DNA of 64,000 bases from Kalaharituber pfeilii (GCA_015179045.1 WHUZ01000064.1:297355-361354); one strand, 5' to 3'. Shown: positions 9,670-20,173, counted from the stretch's first letter. Notes: a model not told the origin generated them from the letters alone. Translations and numbers: made by a program.

Positions 9670-10731
9670 TTAACCGAACATCCTTGCGTGCCGGCGAACT
9701 GGGGCCCTTTTGGATGCCTTCTTGAACGCAGACTTCTTTACCTGACCTGTGTTGGTAGGCGGCATCGGCGGCTTTCTTTCCGGCTTCTTGCCATCTTTGT
9801 TGGTAGGCGGCGTCTTCGGCTGCGGTTCCGGCTTCTTGTCATCTTTGTTGGTAGGCGGCGTCTTCGGCTGCGGTTCCGGCTTCTTGCCATCTTTGTTGGT
9901 AGGCGGCGTCTTCGGCTGCGGTTCCGGCTCCTTGCCACCTGTGTTGGTAGGCGGCGTCTTCGGCCTTGGGGGTGTAGGGGTCTCTCCCGGCTTAGACGTT
10001 GTGTGAGGATTAGGAGAGGTGGGGGTATTGGGGGCGGTCGGGCTGTTCGGCGGCGGGCAAGTTTGCGCCTGCACCTTCCCGCATCCATTCACCTGATCCG
10101 GCTTGAACCCCAACTCGCGCAAGTAGTCACGGCACCCATAAACGGCCCCCTTTTCGTCCTTATGACTGTTCTGGCACGGCCTAATTGGTTCCCTATTTTG
10201 ATTGACAGTGACTATCAGCTTCTTGTCCTGATTAATCAGGCTCGAATTTGGGCCATTTTCCTTGAACCACGCGTTTGTCGCCATGATTTCTCCGCACTTG
10301 CCGTCATTATTGTGTCCCCACCCACTGCCGACTCTGGCTTTACAGACGTCTAGAGCTTTGATGACCTGCTTCTGAATGCCCATCGCTTTGCCTGCCTTGC
10401 CGGGAACTGCTCCAGGCCCTCTTATTGAGGTGGCGAAATAGATTTTCTTGCGGTCCACAGTAAAGCCAGAAAGCGCTGCGGGCCAAGTGTTGGGAGGCCA
10501 CTGGTCCTTCCTGAGTCGAGCTTTAAGCATCTCCATGGTCTCTTGGGTGTCAGTTGTCAATTGGGTCATGGTGATCTCCTCAAGGAGTGTAATGGTGCCT
10601 ATGTAGCCGTAAAGTTCCCCACGGTTTGGGACCTCCCACACCATTTGTTCGAGTTCGATACCGGCTGCGAGCACGTGGCTGCACAGGAGCAGCAGGAGGC
10701 CGAGGATACTTTGGAAATCGGAGAACTTCAT
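9670..10731 (-). CDS. Secreted protein with deaminase-like core and proline-rich repeat tail
   Basis: A 353-residue intact frame without introns. Residues 1-22 form a signal peptide (hydrophobic GLLLLLCSHVLAA core). Residues ~85-208 contain KCGEIMATNAW (Cys146, Glu148), a strand-like KLIVTVNQN, then PIRPC (Cys186) and GCRDYLRELGF (Cys200). The order C-x-E, then P-C, then C before a helix is the zinc/catalytic pattern of C-x-E-type nucleic-acid/nucleotide deaminases such as the YwqJ-like toxin families. Here PC to C spans 13 residues rather than the usual 2, so the assignment is tentative. Residues ~224-335 are proline-rich with 16-residue repeats (KTPPTNKDGKKPEPQP). The last 18 are strongly basic (KKSAFKKASKRAPVRRHARM). 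Alternative: a plain cell-wall-associated secreted protein. No neighbouring gene suggests an immunity partner. Confidence 0.75.
   Translation of the reverse strand: MKFSDFQSILGLLLLLCSHVLAAGIELEQMVWEVPNRGELYGYIGTITLLEEITMTQLTTDTQETMEMLKARLRKDQWPPNTWPAALSGFTVDRKKIYFATSIRGPGAVPGKAGKAMGIQKQVIKALDVCKARVGSGWGHNNDGKCGEIMATNAWFKENGPNSSLINQDKKLIVTVNQNREPIRPCQNSHKDEKGAVYGCRDYLRELGFKPDQVNGCGKVQAQTCPPPNSPTAPNTPTSPNPHTTSKPGETPTPPRPKTPPTNTGGKEPEPQPKTPPTNKDGKKPEPQPKTPPTNKDDKKPEPQPKTPPTNKDGKKPERKPPMPPTNTGQVKKSAFKKASKRAPVRRHARMFG
9740..9965 (-). repeat. Coding 48-bp tandem repeat
   Basis: About four and a half copies of a 48-bp unit encode KTPPTNKDGKKPEPQP. The units are nearly identical at DNA level, so copy number is probably variable between strains. 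Confidence 0.9.
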
Positions 10732-11551
10732 TTTGTGATGAGCTCGAGGTTAATGTTATATTGTGTAGAAATAGGCACGATGGGTCAGGTTAGAAGATAG
10801 TGGTTAACAGAATGAAATACTAGAAGCAAGAAGGTAAAAAAACTATATGGGACCAGCCCAGGAGAAAGTCGTAAAAGAAAGGATTGCACTCGGAGGCAGT
10901 GCACGAAAGCTGCCTTGCTGCTGAACACTGTTCGTGATATTGAAAGAAAGGAGACAGAGGACAGAAAATTGACCATACTTATAGACCTGTGCACAATCGC
11001 CTGCTGTGTGTTTGTTTGGTGTCATGTGTGGTCTTGGACGGGCGAGTAAGCACCTAGATAGATTGAGACTGGTGCTTACAATTGTGGGGATTCCTTCTCA
11101 TCACGCGAGATGGGTGAAGTTATTTGGGTGAACAGCCGTCTGGTGAGGTTCCCCAAGATTTTGCAGCATCAAACCACAGTTCCCGTAGGGGTCCGATCCT
11201 CTTACATCGAACATCGAATGTGCGAGAATATGTACACTATCGTGATCCATAGAAGCCGGTTTTTGTTGTTGCTTCATCTGAAGAAAAATTGGAATACTTT
11301 CATGGGATCACTTGACTCCAGATCACACTCCCATCGGCAAAAAAAAAAAAAAAATCGCCCTGAAGCGCCAGGGGTCCTGAAAACCCCACATGGGCCTTGT
11401 GCGCCCTGGATGCACGTCATCTGTTAATCGTAATGTGGTACAGCTACTGAGGTCTCTCACACATGCAGGGTTCCACACACTTCGCCGCTGCGGAGTAGAC
11501 AGTCGTCCACTATCCCCTGAAATCATGAGGTGCTCCATAGTGACTGTGACT
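10732..11551. other. Upstream region of the secreted-protein gene; no other gene
   Basis: On the minus strand an AATATAA stretch lies about 25-30 nt before the ATG, too close to be a convincing TATA box. An A tract at 11340-11354 follows no recognisable element tail. Nothing else is supported. Confidence 0.4.
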
Positions 11552-12505
11552 CCAGTCACTTTCTGACTGGATGCAGTTAGCGGTAAGCGACGCTAGCTAT
11601 AAATGTATTTTAATCACGACCGCCAATCTAGTAGTACGTACAACACATGCTCAGACCCATGCCCACAGTTATCTACGACGCTGCCAGGCCACCTACTCCA
11701 ATACTTGGATATCTACTTCGGTATCCTCCTTGACTATCATCCTGCATGAGTGCAGAACAATAACATTCTGAGTGTGGTTGTCTGCACTGTCATCGCGTTC
11801 CTGAATTCCTTGATATTCTGGCGTTTCAGTAACTGTCCATCAAACGTGGCGTAGTGGACGTCCGTTTCAGTCACACTCCATCGATCACTGATATATATAA
11901 AATAAAAAGTGTCACTCTCCATGAACTTTCTGGTGCTTCAGCCACTTTCAGCCGTGAGTGCGGAGTGATAACATCCTGAGTGTGATTTTTAGCAGTATCA
12001 TAACATTCTTGGATACGGAGCCACCTGCTGCCGAAATCAAGAAGCCTTGAGAAAGTGCATAAGCTTGGAGTCGGGGTCTCGCAGCACTCGGGTTTAGTCC
12101 ACAGGTTTCCCCGTTCTCTGGGCTTTTGAATTATGCAGCCAGCATAGCGGCAATGATTTCACGGGGACGCAGGAGTGATGTGGACATTGTCGTCAACTTG
12201 AAAATACGTGGGTGTGAAGCGAGCCGATGTGACGCGAGGCAATGCGAGGCGAGGCGATATGAGGTGAGGCGAGGAGATGTGTAGTAAGGCAGTAAGTGGC
12301 GAGCATGTGTAAGCTGAAGCAATACCAGTGGGTAGAGGTGAGGCAGTATGAGAAGTATCGATCAATTTTTCCAACGGTTTCAATCTATCCTGGCATGGAT
12401 CTGAGCATGGGCTGTACGTACTTCTAGATTGGCGATCGCGCTTAAATACATTTATAGCTAGCGTCGCTTACCCCTACCTGCATCCAGTCAGAGAAAGTGA
12501 CTGGA
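11552..12505. mobile_element. Long-TIR element (~105-bp arms)
   Basis: 11552-11660 and 12400-12505 are inverted repeats, including CCAGTCACTTTCT at the tips and GGTAAGCGACGCTAGCTATA within. The interior contains a purine-rich run of short GAGGCGA-like repeats (12215-12290). No transposase frame is seen. TSD not resolved. Confidence 0.65.
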
Positions 12506-12568
12506 TAGAGACATTTCGGTGACTGAAGTTTACCATAAGTCTGTGAATGTACACTACTATTTTATTAA

Positions 12569-13358
12569 CTCACATAAGAGCAAGAAAACAAACGCGCGCT
12601 AGTTCGGTCTTGGCAAACCTCTCAGCGCCAGTGCGCGTGTATCATGCACGGGCACGTGCTAGGTTGAATGGAAAACAGTGTAGCCATGTAGTTTTCTTTC
12701 CAATCATTAGTGATACTGGGGAAGATGGGCCCGAATATGATTTCCGTTGGCAGGCGGATGAGGATTAGAGGAAGAGTAGGAGATATTATATATCGAGTAT
12801 GTTACGGGGTCAAAAGAGCTTTTCCTTACTGTGGCAGAAGTGCCCTGCCATGGCGAACAGCCGCATGCGGGATCACGTGAAATTAAAAAAAAAAAAAAAA
12901 AAAAAGTGGCAGAAGTGGAGTATGGTATGCCATTTTACTGTATATCTTTATTCCTTTATTTCTTTTGTAGTTCGTCTCGTCATAGCCTAAAGGGTGGTAA
13001 TGATATTTGAAAATAAAATAAAAATGTTACAGGGTCACCGTGACGTCGACCATAGGGTGGGCGGCTGGTGGAGCACGCAAAAAAATGCGCAAATGCGTCG
13101 CAGTCGCACAATGGCTATATGAGATACATAGAGAATTAGCGAGCATCACTAGTCAAGTGTCTTTTTGGCCTGGCGGACGGTAATGTCTGCGTTTACCACC
13201 GTTACAGAGTAGAGATGCTGGAGATTAGCCCATGTATAATTGCATTCCTGCGCTTAGTAATGCCAAGATTGCACGAACCGCGCGCTAGCGCGATTAACCG
13301 CACCTGAGTTCTACCAAGACCAAACTAGCGCGCGTTTGTTTTCTTGCTCTTATGTGAG
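12569..13358. mobile_element. TIR element at a TTAA site
   Basis: The arms CTCACATAAGAGCAAGAAAA (about 50 bp, inverted at 13309-13358) are flanked by TTAA on both sides (12565-12568, 13359-13362). TTAA targets are typical of piggyBac, but the tip is not the usual CCC/GGG, so the superfamily is open. It carries a family-A retroposon (12842-12905). Confidence 0.65.
12842..12905 (+). mobile_element. Ultrashort family-A retroposon, 11-bp TSD
   Basis: GCCCTGCCATGGCGAACAGC through GATCACGTGAAATT, then 21 A. Flanked by GTGGCAGAAGT (12831-12841, 12906-12916). Confidence 0.88.
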
Positions 13359-13362
13359 TTAA

Positions 13363-14089
13363 TATGGTATATATTAGTAATATACTTAATATAGTAATAG
13401 TTTGCTTTTCTAATAATAATAGGGGTTGTCGACGAACAACGTACCACTACTAACTGAGGCGCTTTGGTAGCCATTCCCAGTAAATATTATTTAACCTACT
13501 TTAAGCCCTCTCTATGTATAGTATAGCTCGATATTCTTGAAATCAGAAATTTTCAACAGCAAAAAAAATTTATTGTGCCCGAGTGCCGGATGCATCTGGC
13601 GCATGAGGCACTCCTGACGTAAACTGAAGCGCCTAGGCGCAGCGCGAGCATTATGGGCGCACAAACTCTGTCAGCTTGCATTAGGGGTGCACATCCAGTT
13701 AACTTCAACCTTTGAGGCGTCAGCACGCCGACCATAACAAGGTGCTCCGTCCATCATGTGTTGGATATTGTGGCCCTCACCCATGATGTATTTGATATTG
13801 TAATCCTTGCCCATGATGTATTTGATATTGTAGCCCTCGCACATAGTACAATACAAACGCTTATTGCGCCCTTGGGCTTATTTTGCTTCCCGTGTACTTT
13901 CGAATACCAATATGCAACATGCAAGCCATAAATTTATTAAATGATGACTAAAAATATCTACAAAAACGGCTTTCTGGTGCACCTTCATGCCCACCGCGCG
14001 CACCTGGTCGCCAAATTGGCCTCAGGATGCCTCACTATAGACTTGCCATCAAAATCACGCCGTGAAGTAGAGCCTCCTGTAGCTGTCAG
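13363..14089. other. No gene; three ~30-bp tandem units near 13756-13850
   Basis: The motif CATGATGTATTTGATATTGT recurs about every 30 bp three times. Otherwise no feature is recognised. Confidence 0.55.
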
Positions 14090-14243
14090 ATTAGCTCATT
14101 CTGCGCCGTCGAGAGGGGACTGGCATACCTGTCAATAGAGCTGATTCAGCAGATCTCGCGCCGTCGAGGGCTGTCACATCTGCTAAAATCGGCTCATTCT
14201 GCAGCATAGCGCGCCGTTGAGAGGGGCCTGCCATACCTGTCAA
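14090..14243. repeat. Minisatellite, left part
   Basis: Irregular ~57-60 bp units with GCGCCGTCGAGAGGGGCCTG and CCATACCTGTCAA. The array is split by LINE B (14244-15832) and resumes at 15833. Confidence 0.8.
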
Positions 14244-15832
14244 TTAAACAGCCTCCGAAAGGGCATCTCAAAAAGGCTCTGGAAAAGCCGTCGAGCAGCC
14301 TCTAGAAGGGCCCGTTGAACAGCATGTCAATAGCTAGCCTCTCGAACTGCCTCCCGAACTGCCTCTGAACAGCACTACAATAGTAGTGAAAAACAAAAGC
14401 AGCAGTACACTTGGTCTCATACCAAGCCCCTGGCAGTACACTACCTCTGGTGGTAATCGATCGACAACAACCACGACAGGACGAGTGTTTGGAAGCGACT
14501 CCACAACCACAACGTCCCCCCAGTGAAACCCACATAGATCAAAAGCTCTCAGCGCGCTGAGTCTTTTGATCGAATTTTCATTCCCAAATACCATAACCCA
14601 CAAGTTTCCCCCCAGGGTGAAACTTCGAGGAAATCTTCAGCTCAACACCTTGTTGCCAACACATCAACCCCCGCACGACCGGCACCAAGACCCAATAGGA
14701 GACCCCGAAACACCATCCACCACCATTCAAATGCCGAAGGGCAAAAAGAGAGAGAGGCCCGACGTCCCGGCCCCCCCAGCGGCGGCACGCCCCCTCAGAC
14801 ACCAAGATGGAACGACGTATGGGGAACGATCTGGGAGAAAACTGGCATCAGAGAACCGGTCCTTCTCGAGTCATTACGCATCCAAGTCGAGAAGGAACGG
14901 CACGGACATGAGGCGGATTCCCTCTCCCGAGATGCCTCCTCGACCCCCCAGACCCGTCCCCCCTCCCCACCACCGCCAACAACCTTGGGGTTCATCCTCA
15001 CCACCACCATCCACACACCCCGGCGGAATCCACGCCTGAAGCACTAGGCTTCAGCAAAATATTCGTCGCGCACTCTGAGGAGCCGTCCACAGAGCGCACA
15101 ACTACGACCACCCCCGCCCCCGTCCCAACCCCGGAGGTCGCGACCAAGACGAGAAAGCGAAAAGGCAAAACGGCGTCAGCGCAAGACCCGTGTGCCTTCA
15201 AACGAAGACTTGACGATGCGGAGGCAAGGAAGATAGCCACCGCACCACCGGTCAGGACATCATCTGGCCACGCCGACAACAATCATGTCGGCGCCATCAC
15301 GACGACCCCATCAACACCGCGTCCACCCCACCCCCACGCCCACGCCGAAGACCAAACCCCTTGAACTCCAAACGCCAAATCCCCAACGCACCCATCCACC
15401 CCTGGTGCCATCACCCCAAATCCGGCATCGTAGTACGTGGGATAGCCCTGAGGAAGGACCTCGGGAACGTCCGGAGATGGATGGAAGCAGACAATAAAGA
15501 CATAGGAAAGATCACGGGGATTAGATGGCTAAGGAACAAGCAGATGCTGAGGGAGGAAGGAAAAAAGACAAGTTCGGTAGTTGTATACCTGGAGAATACA
15601 ACGGAAGTAGATCGGGTGAGACTAGGAGGAAGATGGTTGTGAGCCTGCCGGTACGAATGGGACAGAGGACGGAAATAGGCAAAGGACGTCCCCCGCATCG
15701 GCTCGGATCATCCACCCATACCACCAGCGAGAGTCGTGGGTTTTATGTAGCTATCTGTTATTTTCCTTTACTCAAATAAACCCTCGCCATAGCCCGTAGG
15801 GCGGCACGCGATAATGATATAAAAAAAAAAAA
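14244..15832 (+). mobile_element. LINE B, ORF1-only non-autonomous copy with TSD
   Basis: A complete insertion of 1589 bp bounded by ATACCTGTCAA (14233-14243 and 15833-15843). Order: 5' UTR with CAGCCTC-type short repeats, ORF1 remnant, ~150 bp 3' UTR, family-B tail (CCTCGCCATAGCCC..) and poly(A). ORF2 is absent. The copies at 28355-29745 and 20249-20590 share the same ORF1-to-tail junction, so this is a defined subfamily rather than a single deletion. Confidence 0.85.
14730..15642 (+). pseudogene. LINE B ORF1 (gag-like), frameshifted
   Basis: Two legible pieces in different frames. 15040-15260 encodes EEPSTERTTTTTPAP and TRKRKGKTASA..FKRRLDDAEARK, a basic linker also found in the 28538-29842 copy. 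15420-15642 encodes GIALRKDLGNVRRWMEADNK, GIRWLRNKQMLREEGKK and SSVVVYLEN, an RRM-like/gag segment. Frameshifts separate them. RNA binding is inferred from family knowledge of LINE ORF1 proteins. Confidence 0.75.
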
Positions 15833-16200
15833 ATACCTGTCAACTGAGCCCATTTGGCCATATCTCGCGCCATCGTGGCATAACTGTCATACCTGTTAAG
15901 TTGAGCTCATGTTGCCATATTGCGCGCCGTGGAGAGGGGCTGCCATACCTGTTGAATTCAGCTTATGTTGCCACATCTCGCGCATACCTGTAATACCTGT
16001 TAAGTTAATCTCATGATGCCATTTCGCGCCGTCGAGAGGGGCCTGCCATACTGTCAAATTCGGTTCATGTTGCCATATCTCGCACTATCGAGAGGGGCCT
16101 GCCATACCTGTTAACTGCAGCTCATGTTGCCACATCTCGCCCGTCGAGTGGAAAGTGTTATACCTGTCAGATTCAGTTCATTGTGCGCCGTTTAAGAGGG
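15833..16200. repeat. Minisatellite, right part
   Basis: Six or so units of ~57-60 bp (TACCTGTTAAGTTGAGCTCA / TGTTGCCATATCTCGCGCC / GTCGAGAGGGGCCTGCCA), continuous with 14090-14243 once the LINE is removed. Confidence 0.85.
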
Positions 16201-16324
16201 CCTGTGAATATGTGCTGCAATATTCGCGTCAACAAACACGCTCTCAGCGCGTCGGCACGTTGCACTCTACAGGTCTGGCCAGCGACCTCAGAATGAGGGC
16301 AAAGTCAATGGGCAGGCTGGAAGG

Positions 16325-16385
16325 GTTTTTTTTTTTTTTTTTTTTTTTTTTATATCAATACTCGCAGGCCGCCCTATGGGCTATA
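16325..16385 (-). mobile_element. Family-B LINE tail directly abutting F-box copy 2 flank
   Basis: A poly(T) of ~26, then ATATCAATACTCGCAGGCCG..GGGCTATAACC. On the minus strand the F-box 3' flank runs into the tail at CCTGGTTATAGCCC with no spacer. In copy 1 the shared flank ends at exactly this position (~1842). Confidence 0.75.
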
Positions 16386-16656
16386 ACCAGGAAGAATCGT
16401 CACTAGCATACTTTCGGGTTGATCAACACGGCAATATCCTCCTTCGGGTAGACCATGACAGAACCGGGCCTGAAGACACACATGTAGAGTAACCACATTC
16501 ACCTGAGGGTCTGAGGGCTGAACACTGTGCAGGAGCATACGGGATACACAGAGTCGATTAAAAACGCCTTCTACTTCATGGCCCAAAAGTTCCAGTTTTC
16601 ACGGCCTAACGGAAATATGCACTTTCCATCTACCTTTTCATGACCAATCCATAACG

Positions 16657-17032
16657 TAGTGAGCAGCACGAGCCGAGCCAGCTCGAGCTCAAACGAGCCA
16701 AGATCATGCTTGTGTTTTTCTTGACAGCTCGCTAAAATGCTTAGCCAGTGAAAGGTTTCATAAACTGTAAATACCTAATATAGTAAAAAATAGAGACTTG
16801 GAGCTCATTCTGACCTACCAACAACTTCGAAATGCACAATTTAGCTGATAGTAGTGAGAAAGATGAAAATTTAGCTTAGTTTAGTTTAGTTTGTCAATAT
16901 TATGTATATAATCAATCCAGGCTCGAGCTCATGCCACGCCAGCTCGAGCCAGCTCGAGCCGAGCTCACTTACTCACGAGCTGGCTCGAGCTCACCCTCCA
17001 GCTCGGCTCGAGCTAGCTCGTGCCGCTCACTA
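16657..17032. mobile_element. hAT MITE (terminus TAGTGAGC), 8-bp TSD
   Basis: The ends TAGTGAGCAGCACGAGCC and GTGCCGCTCACTA are flanked by CCATAACG (16649-16656, 17033-17040). The uninterrupted sequence is preserved next to F-box copy 1 (about 1561-1580), which proves the insertion and its TSD. Its termini carry repeated GAGCTCGAGC motifs. Same family as the transposase-bearing element 51540-52710. Confidence 0.93.
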
Positions 17033-17089
17033 CCATAACGTACTGTGACAAACAGGCTGTTCTCACGTTCCTGCTCCTAGAACAACACA

Positions 17090-18664
17090 TCAATACACAC
17101 TGGCCCCTGCCTGTGTCACCCAGTCATAATCATCCTTCTCAACAAACGAATACCAGTTACGGTACTGGTATGTCCATGCATACTGCACAACCACTCCCGT
17201 CTCATTTGCCACCCTCGGGATGTCCTTTGACGGGTCCACGCAGTACCATGCCGGAACATCTGGGTCCTGCCATCCGTCCCAATCCGATACAAACACCACC
17301 TTCTCAAGCCTGCCCTTGCCACCGAACGTCCCCTTGCCCCTCTCCCGCATGTACTGCCCCACGATGTTCGCAGCCTGCTCTAGCTCCCACCAACACCCAT
17401 CCAGCGGCTTGAGCTCGTCAACAAGTCTCAGAACCTCTAGCCCATCCGGGAGCGCCTGGGATAAACTCATCCCGCTCTCATTATTGAGGCCCAGCAAAAG
17501 ACTCAAGTTGGTGGTCAGGTCCCGCAGCTTGGTGAATCCCGACAGCGAGAGAGCCCGAGCATCGCCCCTGAAGCCACATTCAGTCCCTAGTATCATCGTG
17601 CTTAGGTCCAATGAGCCAAACATGAAAGTGCGGAGGGTAAGCGTTGTCAAGGTATCCTTGACGTGGCTGAGTGCGGAGCCGAGAACGAAGTAATCAACCC
17701 ACCGGTGCTCGGTGATAATGATGTTTCGGAGGTGAGTGTAACAGAGTGTGGATAGGTTTGGTGTGCAGGCTAGCAATGATTTCAGGGTTGGAAGGTGCGC
17801 ATTGGTAAGTGATAAATGCTTAACGGTTTCTGAGTTTGGGATAGTGTAGAGTGCCTCGTCCCAAATGAGAGGGCCTTTATCTAAGGCCGACAGTTCTAGG
17901 TCTTCTAGGCCAGAATGGAAAAGGAATGGGACTGCAAAATCTTTCAGGTCGCAGTCATAAACCTGCAATCGCATTGGGTGCGGGTACCGGGTTGCCTTTA
18001 TCATGGCCTTCTTCAGGAACGGGAATGCTTGGCCGTGCACTTGGATGTCCGATAAACTTAGGGAGCAGGATCCCTGGGAAGGCTCAAGAAGATGCGACAG
18101 CATCTTCCACATACATTCAGGCTGCGTCCGCCCACCCCCATTGCTCAGTGTCACATGGTCCAGCGTCAACCTGAGCTCGCGAAGACCACCGCCGGCTTGT
18201 GCACCCTCCCTATTCGAAATCGCCACAAGAAGCAATATCACCGCGGCGCTCGCGTCCAGTGACCCCTTTCTCAGTTTCTCAATCCACCACTCGGCATCTA
18301 ATCCCTCCTTCACTAGCAACCTCCGCAATCTTTTGACTTCGGACTTGATGAATATCTTGGACTCTCCCGCTGTGATCCCAGCGCCTGGATCCTCTAGGTT
18401 CCATCGCACTAGCTCGAGATGACGTATGTACCGGGCTAGAGAGGGACAGTTGACAAGAGAACGGAGAAGATAATTCAGCGGACGGTGGAAGTGGTCGAGC
18501 CGCGGGTCAGACCAGGTGAAGGAGATGGTATGGTAGAGATGCGGGAGCGCAAGGCTGCGGAGGAACTTGTTGGTGTTGCAGACAGCGAGCAGGGTACTGC
18601 GGGGGAGGGGAGGGGTCGAGCTAAGGATTTCTGAGATGAGTTCGGGTGGGAGGAAAGGGGCCAT
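17090..18664 (-). CDS. F-box-like / leucine-rich protein, copy 2 (complete)
   Basis: A 524-residue intact frame. The N-terminus (MAPFLPPELISEILSSTPP..) is an F-box-like motif, the proposed Skp1-binding segment of an SCF ubiquitin ligase adaptor. The remaining ~450 residues are leucine-rich without a sharply regular repeat. A conserved C-terminal block (YCVDPSKDIPRVANETGVVV) is shared with copy 1. No introns. A hAT MITE lies 57 bp beyond the stop, in the probable 3' UTR. The two copies lie ~16 kb apart in inverted orientation. Only this one is wholly visible. Confidence 0.75.
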   Translation of the reverse strand: MAPFLPPELISEILSSTPPLPRSTLLAVCNTNKFLRSLALPHLYHTISFTWSDPRLDHFHRPLNYLLRSLVNCPSLARYIRHLELVRWNLEDPGAGITAGESKIFIKSEVKRLRRLLVKEGLDAEWWIEKLRKGSLDASAAVILLLVAISNREGAQAGGGLRELRLTLDHVTLSNGGGRTQPECMWKMLSHLLEPSQGSCSLSLSDIQVHGQAFPFLKKAMIKATRYPHPMRLQVYDCDLKDFAVPFLFHSGLEDLELSALDKGPLIWDEALYTIPNSETVKHLSLTNAHLPTLKSLLACTPNLSTLCYTHLRNIIITEHRWVDYFVLGSALSHVKDTLTTLTLRTFMFGSLDLSTMILGTECGFRGDARALSLSGFTKLRDLTTNLSLLLGLNNESGMSLSQALPDGLEVLRLVDELKPLDGCWWELEQAANIVGQYMRERGKGTFGGKGRLEKVVFVSDWDGWQDPDVPAWYCVDPSKDIPRVANETGVVVQYAWTYQYRNWYSFVEKDDYDWVTQAGASVY

Positions 18665-19551
18665 GGTGTATTTGTAGGGTGAGCACTGGGAGGAAATGCC
18701 GTTATAGCGGGAGGAGAATGGGGATGAGGTTGTGGGGAAGTATGTGTCAAGGCGAGATAGACCGTACGCCTTCCCGCTGCCGATTCCGATGTCGAGATGC
18801 TGTTTGACCTGCTGGAAAAAGGCAAAGCTTGCATTGAAATCAGTATTCTAGTGACATTTCTCCGCAGCCAAGTTTGCCGACTCACCACGTTGCTTCTTGG
18901 GTAAATTGAATTTTTCTCCCACTCTAAACGAAAAACAATAAACCTCCGAGTATCCGTGGGAATTGGAGTTGCAAATGGTCGTCGCAGGTGACGTGAAAGC
19001 TCAATTGGTCCGTCATACCAATAGCGGCGAAAAGCGCACTGTTTTCCTTCGAATTTTCTTGCTGTCTCTTTTGGCTGGTGGAGCGAATCCGAATTATGGT
19101 ATTTGTTGATGTAGTACGGTGGGGGGGTTTCTTGGACGTGGTAGTCGGATATATAATTTGAGCGTCAGCAATCAACGCTTGCGAGACTAGACCCCTTATG
19201 AGTATGTTTATTTATAGTGTTGCAGGGAAAGGGTGGCAGCATGACTAAGCTCCTAACCTAGCCGCTATGCAGGGGCAATCTCATGCCAAGTCCTGCGTCA
19301 TGCTCAGCGCCTGCCTCAGACAAATGCAGGGAATGTTTTTTTTGCTGGCAATCGAAATAGGCATCGTGAGCTGACCTGCATGTCTGACCCGCGTCTATGA
19401 ATACGGTTCGTCGCTAATCGGTCAACCTATTCCACTGATATTGGCGAATCGTTTGTGATTCGAATTACGATGTAGATGCTCACCGAAACCATACAGCCTT
19501 ATGGAATGAGCAACAACGAAAAAGCAAAATTTACTAGCACCAGATTCATAC
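18665..19551. other. Upstream of F-box copy 2; repeat sequence from ~19370
   Basis: 18665-18900 is the likely promoter and 5' UTR of the minus-strand gene. 19370-19550 recurs inverted and AT-shifted at about 35140-35340. No further gene is seen. Confidence 0.5.
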
Positions 19552-19600
19552 TTTTTTTTTATATCATTAATCGCTTGCCGCCCTGTGGGCTATAGCGATC
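19552..19600 (-). mobile_element. Ultrashort family-B retroposon (49 bp), 12-bp TSD
   Basis: On the minus strand ATCGCTATAGCCCACAGGGC..ATGATAT plus poly(A). Flanked by CCAGATTCATAC (19540-19551, 19601-19612). Confidence 0.9.
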
Positions 19601-20173
19601 CCAGATTCATACGCGCTTCAGATTTTTACTCACTCGCTGTAGGAAAAAAAGAAAGAAATGGGAAGCAAGACTTGACACAGGGTTGGTCCTGGTTCCACTA
19701 TTGTCGCTTACCTGTTAATGACTGATCTCTTGGTACTCCTCCTGTAACTTCTACATGTAATAGTGGTTGTCACTGAATAATTGAGAATGGTTACCACACT
19801 TTACTATACTTTACTATACTTGACTGAGGCGTTTTTAGTGCCTTGGCCCCTTCGTTCATTGGCCCATTGGATGGTGGCGCAACTTACCAGCATAAGTTCT
19901 TTTACCAGTCAAAATCGGCTGTTCTGGTAAGTAGAGCTCAGTTAGTAACCTACTTTGCTGCATACACCCACAACATTTCGCACCATATGCAGCATCCGCG
20001 TATACACATCTCGATTCGCATCAACCTTCAGCATGCATCTACAACCACAAACAATGCAAACAAATCCTATTTATATTTATGTCTTCTTTATATGTCAATT
20101 CACCCTGGAACATTGTATTGAAGTGTATCTTTGGCCGTTTCTTCTAAATCTGAGTTGGAATCTGCATCTGAAT

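Noticed and set aside
9738..10353. Arg-rich open frames antisense to or in other frames of the secreted gene
   Set aside because: They are shadows of the 48-bp coding repeat. The sense frame has a signal peptide and a consistent domain layout.
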